From: Parcubacteria group bacterium GW2011_GWC1_41_7 | GTDB taxonomy: Bacteria; Patescibacteriota; Minisyncoccia; UBA6257; HR35 | NCBI GenBank assembly: GCA_000997465.1 | Contig: LCBW01000021.1 | Location: 1-14,415, forward strand | Direction of reading: 5' to 3' | Length of the DNA: 14,415 nucleotides | In this document: positions 6,525 through 12,618 of the stretch, piece by piece | Layout: the number at the start of each line of letters is the position of its first letter | Position numbering within the stretch: position 1 is the first letter of the stretch | Translations under genes and position numbers: made by a program | Notes under the pieces: generated by a model | Told to the model about the DNA's origin: nothing | The model's input: only the letters and a program-made list of their open reading frames with translations | Databases searched by the model: none

Positions 6525-6696
6525 TGCCACAACTCTCGCCTCGCCGTCGCTTCGACTCGGTCGTCGGCCTCCGCTCGCGGTCTCGTCTGCTGACTCGACC
6601 TAGCTCCGCGTTTCAAATCCCACCGCGATGCCAATTCAATGGCATCGCTTCGGGTCTACCCCGAACCGTCCCCACTTTCGGTGGGGTCTGGTTCGT
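6525..6696. mobile_element. GC-rich structured segment between duplicated tRNA-His ends (mini-element remnant or RNA)
   Basis: The segment is clearly richer in G+C than its surroundings and has no believable gene. It contains three hairpins in a row: 6625-6648 (9-bp stem, 6-base loop), 6649-6665 (TTCGGG/CCCGAA) and 6670-6686 (CCCCAC/GTGGGG). The last is wrapped by CGAACC (6662-6667) and GGTTCG (6690-6695). A 7-bp inverted pair, TGGGATT (6517-6523) and AATCCCA (6616-6622), brackets the hairpin-free half. It lies directly downstream of tRNA-His and upstream of cysS on the same strand. An integrated-element scar, a transcribed structured RNA and a processing/termination region are all possible. 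Confidence 0.4.
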
Positions 6697-6697
6697 G

Positions 6698-6773
6698 GGT
6701 GACCGATGGGATTCGAACCCACGATCTCCGGGACCACAACCCGGCGCTTTAAGCCTACTAAGCTACGGCCACC
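6698..6773 (-). tRNA. tRNA-His (anticodon GTG)
   Basis: The cloverleaf is complete on the minus strand. An encoded extra G(-1) at 6773 faces discriminator C73 (6698). The acceptor GTGGCCG pairs with CGGTCAC, the D stem is GCTT/AAGC, and the anticodon stem CCGGG/CCCGG has loop TTGTGGT (anticodon GTG). The T stem GTGGG/CCCAT has loop TTCGAAT. The G(-1):C73 pair is the identity element for histidine. CCA is not encoded. Its last 17 bases are part of the 18-bp repeat found again at 6507-6524. Confidence 0.95.
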
Positions 6774-6911
6774 ATTTTTTTCATCATCGGATCATTTGTT
6801 TTTTCAAAGCCCCTATGGCTTTTTACGTTTTTCTTACTCATTCCTCTTTTTAAACCAAAAAAAGCTTATCAAAAACGATATATCGTATGCGCGTATGCCA
6901 TCATATCGTGC

Positions 6912-8150
6912 TTGCTGGGATATGCCTATGCATCGCTTCGCGCAGAACCAATAAACGAAGAAGCAATAAAAAACTTGCAAAGACAATCTATTGTACAAGC
7001 AACTATCATTTCAGTACCCGCTCAAAAAGAAACGTATCAAACATTCTTGCTTGAAAAAAATACAGTGCGCATACGTGCATATGCTCCTATATCGTACGAT
7101 CTGCAATATGGAGATACCATACAGGCAACCGGAACTATATCTCAAAATACCTCTCCGTATGATTTCAAGCAAAATATTCTTCTTCGCATGTCAATCAGAT
7201 CACTGTCGCGCGTTGGGGAGAAAAAATCTTTGACTGCATCACTCATGCGCATGCAACACATGCTTACTCAAAAAACACAGCGCGCAGTTCCTCTGTACAC
7301 ATCCGATCTTATCGGGGGACTTCTGTATGGGAAAAAAATTGAAAATCCCGTACTCTTGGACGCGTTTCAAAAAACTGGATTATCTCATGTGACTGCCCTT
7401 TCCGGATACAATCTTGCAATTGTATCGTCTGCCGCATTTCGTGTATTTTCGTTTTTTCCTATTCCCCGTGTTTTTCTATCGCTCCTGGTATTGCTATTAC
7501 TTATTGCGTTTACGTTATTTTCGGGAGCAAGTTCATCAGTTGTTCGCGCATGCATCATGATTGCGCTTGTACTCTGTATTAAAAATAGCGGGCGCATACC
7601 ACTCTATCGAAATATATTTCTCGCAACCGCACTCGGCATTACCCTCATACATCCTTTTGCTCTTTTGATAGACATCGGATTCCAACTATCATTTCTTGCA
7701 ACTGCCGGCATTGTATATCTTGCGCCACGCGTTATATCGTACCTAGACGCACGCATTCACTCACAATCTCGCGTAGTGCGCACACTCATAGCCCTTTGCG
7801 CAGAAACAATAAGCGCAAGCGTAATGGTGCTTCCGCTTTTATGGCATGTATTTGGACAATTTAGTCCATTATCATTTTTTGCAAACATACTAGTTCTTCC
7901 CCTTATCCCGTTTTCTATGGCGCTATCGGCTTTGATTGTATGCGCCCTTTCTTTTTCGCAACTTCCGCTCATTCTTTCCTTTCCGCTTGAACTACTCGGG
8001 CATTTTGTTATCATGCTCTCCGCAATGCCCGTATATTTTATATCTCTTCCGCTGTACGTTACATGGGGATGGTATACAATCATCATATATATCATCGTGC
8101 GTCTTAATCAAAAAGAATCAATAGAATTTCAACTTCCCCCAAAACAGTGA
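6912..8150 (+). CDS. comEC: ComEC/Rec2 channel protein lacking its beta-lactamase domain (start uncertain, extends upstream)
   Basis: Inner-membrane channel for single-stranded DNA uptake during transformation. From the first standard start (TTG 6912) it has 412 residues: a TM segment, an OB-like N-terminal domain (about 25-95), then the Competence domain with many TM helices. Its signatures include HVTALSGYNLAIV, a variant of the usual HLxAISGxH, and GASSSVVRACIM. The nuclease-like metallo-beta-lactamase domain is encoded separately, one base downstream. The frame is open upstream from 6762 and encodes more membrane sequence (PLWLFTFFLLIPLFKPKKAY, then YIVCAYAII), yet holds no ATG, GTG or TTG before 6912. 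An ATG at 6815 is out of frame by one; one fewer T in the TTTTT at 6820-6824 would join it (MAFTFFLLIPLFK). A rare start, an indel or sequence error would explain this. Confidence 0.8.
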   Translation: MLGYAYASLRAEPINEEAIKNLQRQSIVQATIISVPAQKETYQTFLLEKNTVRIRAYAPISYDLQYGDTIQATGTISQNTSPYDFKQNILLRMSIRSLSRVGEKKSLTASLMRMQHMLTQKTQRAVPLYTSDLIGGLLYGKKIENPVLLDAFQKTGLSHVTALSGYNLAIVSSAAFRVFSFFPIPRVFLSLLVLLLLIAFTLFSGASSSVVRACIMIALVLCIKNSGRIPLYRNIFLATALGITLIHPFALLIDIGFQLSFLATAGIVYLAPRVISYLDARIHSQSRVVRTLIALCAETISASVMVLPLLWHVFGQFSPLSFFANILVLPLIPFSMALSALIVCALSFSQLPLILSFPLELLGHFVIMLSAMPVYFISLPLYVTWGWYTIIIYIIVRLNQKESIEFQLPPKQ

Positions 8151-8151
8151 T

Positions 8152-8961
8152 ATGCCCGTGATCATTGCAACATTAATACTTGCAAATACCATTCTTTGGC
8201 ATACCATTTTTTTGCATCAACACATAGCTCCCTTTGTTTCATTTCTCGATATAGGCCAAGGAAATAGCGTGCTCATTGCAAACAACGCATCCGCTCTTTT
8301 GTATGATGCGGGGCCTTCGGGATTGCAGACAACGCAAAAAATAAGCGAACGCCTTCCCTTTTATAGAAAAACCATTGATTTAATTTTTTTGTCTCACCCT
8401 GATACAGATCACTACCAAGGAGCATTTGAGGTGCTCAAGCGCTACCACGTCCAAGCGCTTCTGGTATCACCGTACACTTCGCAAGAGAGCGGTTGGGTAC
8501 AGCTCCTGCAAAAAGCAAAACAACAAGGAACAGCCATTATCATTGTTGATGCACGCGATACTATTGCAACTCCATCTGAAAATATTCTTGTACTCAGCCC
8601 GCCGCCCCATGCGCAAACAACGCTCAAAACAGACAACGAACGATCTCTTGTTCTTTCCATCGCGCAAAAAGAACTCTCTGCAACCACAACATTTCTTTTA
8701 ACCGGAGACATTGGCGCAAAAACTGAAAAAATACTTACCGAAGCATATACCCTGAAAAGCGACTATCTTCTAGTGCCGCACCACGGATCAAAATATTCAT
8801 CATCTGAAATATTTCTGCAAAGTGTCGCGCCGCGCAAAGCAATTGTTCAGGTAGGAAAAAATAAGTATGGTCACCCACACCAAGATACGCTTTTGCGGCT
8901 TAAAAAATTTAGCATCCCTTTGTGGCGTACTGATATAAACGGTACACTTAAGGTTGAATAA
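8152..8961 (+). CDS. ComEC-type metallo-beta-lactamase domain protein with N-terminal TM
   Basis: Corresponds to the C-terminal domain of ComEC, thought to process DNA during uptake. The 269 residues start with one TM segment (about 3-21) that matches the last helix of fused ComEC proteins. The MBL fold follows: FLDIGQGNSVLI, YDAGPSG, the metal motif SHPDTDHYQG, TGD in FLLTGDIG, PHHGSKYSSS, and VGKNKYGHPH near the end, all as in full-length ComEC. The metal-binding His and Asp residues appear intact. The ATG is one base after the comEC stop and in a different frame, so the two are probably co-translated and work together. The TAA ends 6 bases before the tRNA-Leu gene on the other strand. Confidence 0.88.
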   Translation: MPVIIATLILANTILWHTIFLHQHIAPFVSFLDIGQGNSVLIANNASALLYDAGPSGLQTTQKISERLPFYRKTIDLIFLSHPDTDHYQGAFEVLKRYHVQALLVSPYTSQESGWVQLLQKAKQQGTAIIIVDARDTIATPSENILVLSPPPHAQTTLKTDNERSLVLSIAQKELSATTTFLLTGDIGAKTEKILTEAYTLKSDYLLVPHHGSKYSSSEIFLQSVAPRKAIVQVGKNKYGHPHQDTLLRLKKFSIPLWRTDINGTLKVE

Positions 8962-8967
8962 AAAAGG

Positions 8968-9051
8968 TGTCGAGGAGAGGAGTCGAACCTCCACGGGTAT
9001 AACCCCACCAGCTCCTAAGGCTGGCGCGTCTGCCAGTTCCGCCACCTCGAC
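8968..9051 (-). tRNA. tRNA-Leu (anticodon TAG)
   Basis: Minus-strand class II tRNA. The acceptor GTCGAGG pairs with CCTCGAC, discriminator A73 is at 8968, and the D arm starts GCGG. The anticodon stem CCAGC/GCTGG has loop CTTAGGA (anticodon TAG). There is a long variable arm around GGGTTATACCC, and the T arm is GGAGG-TTCGACT-CCTCT. CCA is not encoded; ACC is followed at once by TTTTTTATT, which can serve as the terminator and overlaps the end of the MBL gene on the other strand. Confidence 0.95.
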
Positions 9052-9426
9052 ATATCATAATCATACAAAATATTTTTATATTCTCCTAAAAATAAAATTT
9101 CCACCAAAAACATACGCAGTAAAGCATACTCTTTCTCTGTCTGAAAAATTTTTGTTTATCATAAGAAAAGAAACATACACGACAATTGCCCTCATGTATA
9201 TTTAGTTTTTACCTTCAACAAAAAAACATTTTACAAGAGAACCCCTCGAAGTATTTTTCTTCTTTTTTAAAAAGTTTTTGTTTATCATAAAGAAACCCGC
9301 GCAGCCCGAGCGAGCATAGTACGAACATCTTTGATGCGAGTGAGCGAGGGCGAGTCGCGGATATCTTTGATGTCCGCAATTTCTCGCTGGGGAATACGAC
9401 CGGGTTGATGAATGGTAAACAAAAAC
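9052..9426. other. Gene-poor 375-bp gap between tRNA-Leu and rodA
   Basis: The tRNA-Leu side (9052-9270) is AT-rich with no believable gene; the open frame there is tRNA antisense. The rodA side (about 9289-9411) is GC-rich and enclosed by a 17-bp inverted repeat, described separately. A 16-bp direct repeat, TTTTTGTTTATCATAA, occurs at 9149-9164 and 9275-9290. Confidence 0.6.
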
Positions 9427-9428
9427 TT
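9272..9428. repeat. 17-bp inverted repeat (16/17) enclosing a GC-rich 123-bp block; MITE-like
   Basis: The left arm AAGTTTTTGTTTATCAT (9272-9288) is the reverse complement of ATGGTAAACAAAAACTT (9412-9428), with a single mismatch that would be a G-U pair in RNA. The right arm reaches into the rodA stop codon (9427-9429). The interior is rich in GCGAG-type words and contrasts with the AT-rich arms. A further copy of most of the left arm is at 9149-9164. No target-site duplication was recognised. A small non-autonomous element, a gene relic or a long-hairpin rodA 3' end are possible. Confidence 0.55.
9285..9422 (-). CDS. Possible orphan 45-aa ORF or gene-fragment inside the inverted repeat
   Basis: The minus frame is open from 9458 to a TGA at 9285-9287. 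Possible starts are TTG 9455 (inside rodA, 56 aa) or TTG 9422 (45 aa); GGAAGG lies about 10 bases before the latter. The translation looks protein-like, not random: HQPGRIPQREIADIKDIRD, then SPSLTRIKDVRTMLARAARVSL. The phrase IKD-I/V-R occurs twice, encoded by ATCAAAGAT in each copy. There is no ATG start and no family that I recognise. It may be the tail of a decayed gene carried with the GC-rich block. Confidence 0.3.
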   Translation of the reverse strand: MFTIHQPGRIPQREIADIKDIRDSPSLTRIKDVRTMLARAARVSL

Positions 9429-10461
9429 AAACCCTTCCGCTATTCCACACCGCAAGCATCAAAGCGTCTGCCAGTAAATGTGATCCGCCATAACTAAAAA
9501 ATGGTGTTGGAAGTCCAATAATAGGAGCTACCCCCAAATTCATTGCCATCGTAAACGTAAAACGAATGGCAAACTGTATAAGCATAATAATGCCAAAGGA
9601 CTGCGAAAGATGATCAGCAAAAAAAGAATTTTCCTTTGCGACAGATACCAAAAACACACACATCGTAAAAGAAAAAATAAGAAATCCAAGAAAACCCCAC
9701 TCTTCTAAAAAACTTGCCAAGAGAAAATCAGAGTGCGCTTCGGGCAAAAACCCGAGTCGCGCCTGTGTTCCCTGCCCGAATCCTTTCCCTAAAAATCCAG
9801 CAGACCCTACTGCAATTTTCATCTGCGTTAAGTTATACCCTGCACCCAATGGGTCGCGATCGGGAACGGCAATTGCAAGTATTCTGTCTTTTTGATATGG
9901 TTTTAAAACCAAAAACCACATAACCACAAAAAGCAACAAAAAAATTCCGCACATACTCAAAAATTTCTTAAAGGAAATAAAATTCAAAAGTCCAAAAAAC
10001 CAGGTTAAAAGATACAGCACAGTCATACCCATATCCGGCTGAATAACAACCGCAAAAAGAAGCGGCGCAATAGAAACCAAGCTGAGCCATACATAAAACT
10101 GTCCCCGCCCCTCAAGCCGCTCTGAAAATTTACTGAAAAACATAGCAAGGAGCATCACCAATGCAATTCGCCCAAATTCAGAGGGCTGAATACTTAATGG
10201 TCCAACTGTAATCCAAGATTTATTAGGCAATAACAAATTAAACACGAAAAAAAACCCCAAAATGGAAAAAAAAATAATACTATAGGGAGGACGCATAAGA
10301 TTCTGATATCGCACCCACATACTGCTCAAAAGAATAACAAACGAAGCAATCCAAAACCCGAACTGCTTCATAAAAAGCTCCTGTTTTCCAATGGAAAAAA
10401 GTGTCATCACCGACATAAGCATAAATACAATCAAACTTAAAATGATCCCTAAGTTCTTCAT
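9427..10461 (-). CDS. rodA: SEDS peptidoglycan glycosyltransferase RodA
   Basis: Polymerises lipid II into glycan strands in the inner membrane during elongation, normally with a class B PBP partner, which is not in the window. The 344-residue polytopic protein (about 10 TM helices) has the family landmarks WITVGPLSIQPSE (83-95), QPDMGMTVLY (141-150), DPLGAGYNLTQMKIAVGSAG, and GTQARLGFLPEAHSDF (231-246), where D245 matches the catalytic Asp of RodA. LPTPFFSYGGS near the end is also typical. It ends GGSHLLADALMLAVWNSGRV, a normal though short C-terminus. RodA is preferred over FtsW because of overall motif wording. The ATG at 10461 follows a TATAGT by 9 bases, again a very short leader. Confidence 0.9.
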   Translation of the reverse strand: MKNLGIILSLIVFMLMSVMTLFSIGKQELFMKQFGFWIASFVILLSSMWVRYQNLMRPPYSIIFFSILGFFFVFNLLLPNKSWITVGPLSIQPSEFGRIALVMLLAMFFSKFSERLEGRGQFYVWLSLVSIAPLLFAVVIQPDMGMTVLYLLTWFFGLLNFISFKKFLSMCGIFLLLFVVMWFLVLKPYQKDRILAIAVPDRDPLGAGYNLTQMKIAVGSAGFLGKGFGQGTQARLGFLPEAHSDFLLASFLEEWGFLGFLIFSFTMCVFLVSVAKENSFFADHLSQSFGIIMLIQFAIRFTFTMAMNLGVAPIIGLPTPFFSYGGSHLLADALMLAVWNSGRV

Positions 10462-10508
10462 ATTATTTTAACTATACCAAAATTTATACGCGTGCGATGA
10501 ATAATATC

Positions 10509-11261
10509 TTAGAAATTTCCCTCAAAAACATTACTGTCCGCCTCAAAAATAACGCTTGCAGGTGACTCTTGAAAGGGTGGCAAACTGAGTCGAATAGTTT
10601 GCCTCTGTAGCGGTTCCAATGAAGAGAGAGTACTCTCGACTACGCCAACCATTGTATCGCTCGCGTCAAATATCACAAATCGAAGCGTAAGCGGCGCATA
10701 CGTTTTGTCTGCCGCATTAATAATTTCCGCAGAAAGCGCATTATTTTCAAATGAATAATTAAGCAAGTTTACCTTAACCGGATCTACGCCAATTTCGCTC
10801 CAATTTTCCCTGCGCGATGAAGCACTGAGAATAATATTTTTTATAGGAAATGCCGGAAGCTGACGATTCAGCGCGGTAACATATTTTCTTTGCCTCGGGT
10901 ATATAAAACTGTTCCCTGAAATAATTGCCTGCTCTCCCCCAGTCCCTTGGATAATAAATTGGTACGAGAATTCGCGAAGCCCCCATCCATCATTTGGATT
11001 TTCAACTTCCGCAACCATATCCAACGAATTATCAGCATATACAAAATAAGAAGTAGTATATGTCTTTACATTTTGAAGCTTAAAAATAGAACAGGAAAGA
11101 CACGCTCCTCCGCAATCTACTTCCTCCTCATTTTGGTTAAGTTTGCGATCAAAGCAAGTGGGCGCAGGTTTTACGGTAAGATAGAGCGGATACAAAAGCG
11201 CAAGCACCACAAGCGCAAATATAAATCCATACCATAATTTTTGTTTTTGTCTCCAAGTCAT
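10509..11261 (-). CDS. Membrane-anchored protein with a Cys4 motif; function unknown
   Basis: No function recognised. From ATG 11261 the protein has 250 residues: a short basic N-terminus (MTWRQKQK), one TM helix (about 11-30), then an extracytoplasmic part. Just outside the membrane is CFDRKLNQNEEEVDCGGAC followed by LSC, with C36, C50, C54 and C57. This follows a C-x-D-x(n)-N-x-x-E-x-x-x-D-C-G-G-x-C-x-x-C pattern that suggests disulfides or a Ca/metal-binding turn. The remaining ~190 residues look all-beta, with two similar stretches (VAEVENPNDGWG and SAEIINAADKTYAP), perhaps two immunoglobulin-like domains. A TTG at 11291 would add 10 residues, but the ATG gives the normal basic-then-hydrophobic start. 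It is 47 bp upstream of rodA on the same strand and so may be co-transcribed. Confidence 0.72.
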   Translation of the reverse strand: MTWRQKQKLWYGFIFALVVLALLYPLYLTVKPAPTCFDRKLNQNEEEVDCGGACLSCSIFKLQNVKTYTTSYFVYADNSLDMVAEVENPNDGWGLREFSYQFIIQGTGGEQAIISGNSFIYPRQRKYVTALNRQLPAFPIKNIILSASSRRENWSEIGVDPVKVNLLNYSFENNALSAEIINAADKTYAPLTLRFVIFDASDTMVGVVESTLSSLEPLQRQTIRLSLPPFQESPASVIFEADSNVFEGNF

Positions 11262-11317
11262 AAAAATATACGCATAGCATACGATGCCCAATGCACCGCA
11301 ATAAAAATAATGATAAT

Positions 11318-11364
11318 TTTATTGTAACGCAAAATCCAGTAGTGTATTAAAAATACTGGCACTG
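11318..11364 (-). terminator. Weak terminator candidate after the three-gene operon
   Basis: The minus strand has CCAGTA and TACTGG separated by 12 bases, with the last gene's TAA in the loop, followed by ATTTTG. The stem is short and the T run poor, so this is only a candidate. Confidence 0.25.
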
Positions 11365-12288
11365 GAGCGCCGCCAAATTAGCAACCCCACCCTTTAATCT
11401 TTCAATAAAACCCCCAAGCGCCATCTTCTTTTTTTCAGGATCTTTTTCATCATCAAAACGCTTTAAGGTTCCAAGGAGTTCGGACATAAGTCCTTGCGCT
11501 TCTTTCACAGGAACCTGGCCATTTAAAACCCCTCTTCCAATGGACTCTTTATATCCCTCAACCATATCTATCAAGTCACCTGAAAAAAAACCTGATAACT
11601 TTCCAGCTAGCTCATCAAGCTCCTTTGCTTCTGGAACTTGCTCCTCAAGTCGTTCCCTATTTCTCTCTGCAGTTGCAAGTTGATCAAATATTTCATGGAC
11701 ATGTTCAATGCGTGCTAAAAACTGATCAACGGTAAAATAAACATCAATCCCCATCCTTCCGCCAATTCTACCCGTTATTTCAACGGCAAGCTTACCTGCC
11801 GTAAATTCATTACATATACCTTGAATAGCAGTCAAAATAAAAGTGCGATCTTCTTCTGAATAATATTGTTGCCCCATCACATTCCACATTTCATCCGGGT
11901 TATCCCCCGTAAATGCCTCCAAAAAAGCCGCAACATTTGCGTTAGGGTATACAATCTGTTCAATAGTAAAACGCGTATTTAATTGATTTAATACTTGCTT
12001 TCTTTCAAGATCATTGTCATCTCCTGCAAAAAGCGCAACAACCGCTGAACTTTGTAAAAAATTTTCAAAGTATCGCGTTTGATTTTCGGGATTTCTCTTT
12101 ATCGAATCAAACAACCCGGTTAAATCCAACCGATCTACGGCTTCATATGTAGTTTGTGGAAGATATGATTTCAATATGTCCTTAACGACAATAGAAGGAT
12201 TTCCTGCAAACACACGTCCAATAGTACGTGTCATCTCGGGAGTTGCGCGCCGTTCACGCCTTCCCGTTATTTTATCAAATATACTCAT
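11347..12288 (-). CDS. Conserved-looking helical protein of unknown function (operon gene 3)
   Basis: No family recognised. From ATG 12288 (MSIFDKITGRRERR) the product has 313 residues, no signal peptide or TM helix, and a basic N-terminus. The body is mostly alpha-helical. A charged coiled-coil-like stretch (AERNRERLEEQVPEAKELDEL, roughly residues 210-230) is followed by segments rich in Leu, Gly and Glu. The last residues are ALQCQYF. An upstream frame extension (MLEGSYAGAWGFY...) overlaps the preceding gene and is rejected, because the ATG at 12288 sits 8 bases from that gene's stop. It is likely a cytoplasmic partner of the membrane protein encoded first in the operon. Confidence 0.7.
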   Translation of the reverse strand: MSIFDKITGRRERRATPEMTRTIGRVFAGNPSIVVKDILKSYLPQTTYEAVDRLDLTGLFDSIKRNPENQTRYFENFLQSSAVVALFAGDDNDLERKQVLNQLNTRFTIEQIVYPNANVAAFLEAFTGDNPDEMWNVMGQQYYSEEDRTFILTAIQGICNEFTAGKLAVEITGRIGGRMGIDVYFTVDQFLARIEHVHEIFDQLATAERNRERLEEQVPEAKELDELAGKLSGFFSGDLIDMVEGYKESIGRGVLNGQVPVKEAQGLMSELLGTLKRFDDEKDPEKKKMALGGFIERLKGGVANLAALQCQYF

Positions 12289-12296
12289 AATAAAAA

Positions 12297-12605
12297 TTAA
12301 TCTATAGAAACCCCAAGCGCCTGCATATGATCCTTCCAGCACTGCGCGACAATAATATCTATATCTTCCACAGAATCACGAAATGCCAAAGAGAATTCAG
12401 ATAAAATATTCTCTTCTGTAATTTTCATCAAATCTTCAACAGTGTGAATATCTTCAATTGAAAATCCAGCCATTTTTTCATTAATGGACGTTACCGCGCT
12501 AGATAACCGAACAACAATATCATCATCAAATTTTTCTGCAAGTGCCAAAGACAACCGCCCCATAAACGAATCAAGTATGCTGCTGAGTGTTTTAGGTGTA
12601 ATCAT
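12297..12605 (-). CDS. Small acidic helical protein of unknown function (operon gene 2)
   Basis: No family recognised. The 102-residue product (MITPKTLSSILDSFMGRL...) is acidic, Cys-poor and apparently all-helical, with no TM segment. DDDIVVRLSSAV and FSIEDIHTVEDLMKITEENIL are the most distinctive stretches. The ATG at 12605 is preferred over an upstream ATG in the same frame because it lies 13 bases after the stop of the first operon gene, without overlap. Size and charge would fit a chaperone, adaptor or regulator for its neighbours, but that is inference. Confidence 0.68.
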   Translation of the reverse strand: MITPKTLSSILDSFMGRLSLALAEKFDDDIVVRLSSAVTSINEKMAGFSIEDIHTVEDLMKITEENILSEFSLAFRDSVEDIDIIVAQCWKDHMQALGVSID

Positions 12606-12618
12606 AGTGTAATAATTA

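Noticed and set aside
6389..6853. Plus-strand 154-aa frame across the cysS start, GC-rich segment and tRNA-His
   Set aside because: Its second half is the antisense of tRNA-His (DSNPRSPGPQPGA-type translation, a common artefact).
8800..9045. Minus-strand 81-aa frame starting MAELADAPALG
   Set aside because: Translation of the tRNA-Leu gene itself running antisense into the MBL gene.
8954..9205. Plus-strand 83-aa frame after the MBL gene
   Set aside because: Mostly antisense of tRNA-Leu (SRTSTGITPP-type artefact), then AT-rich noise.
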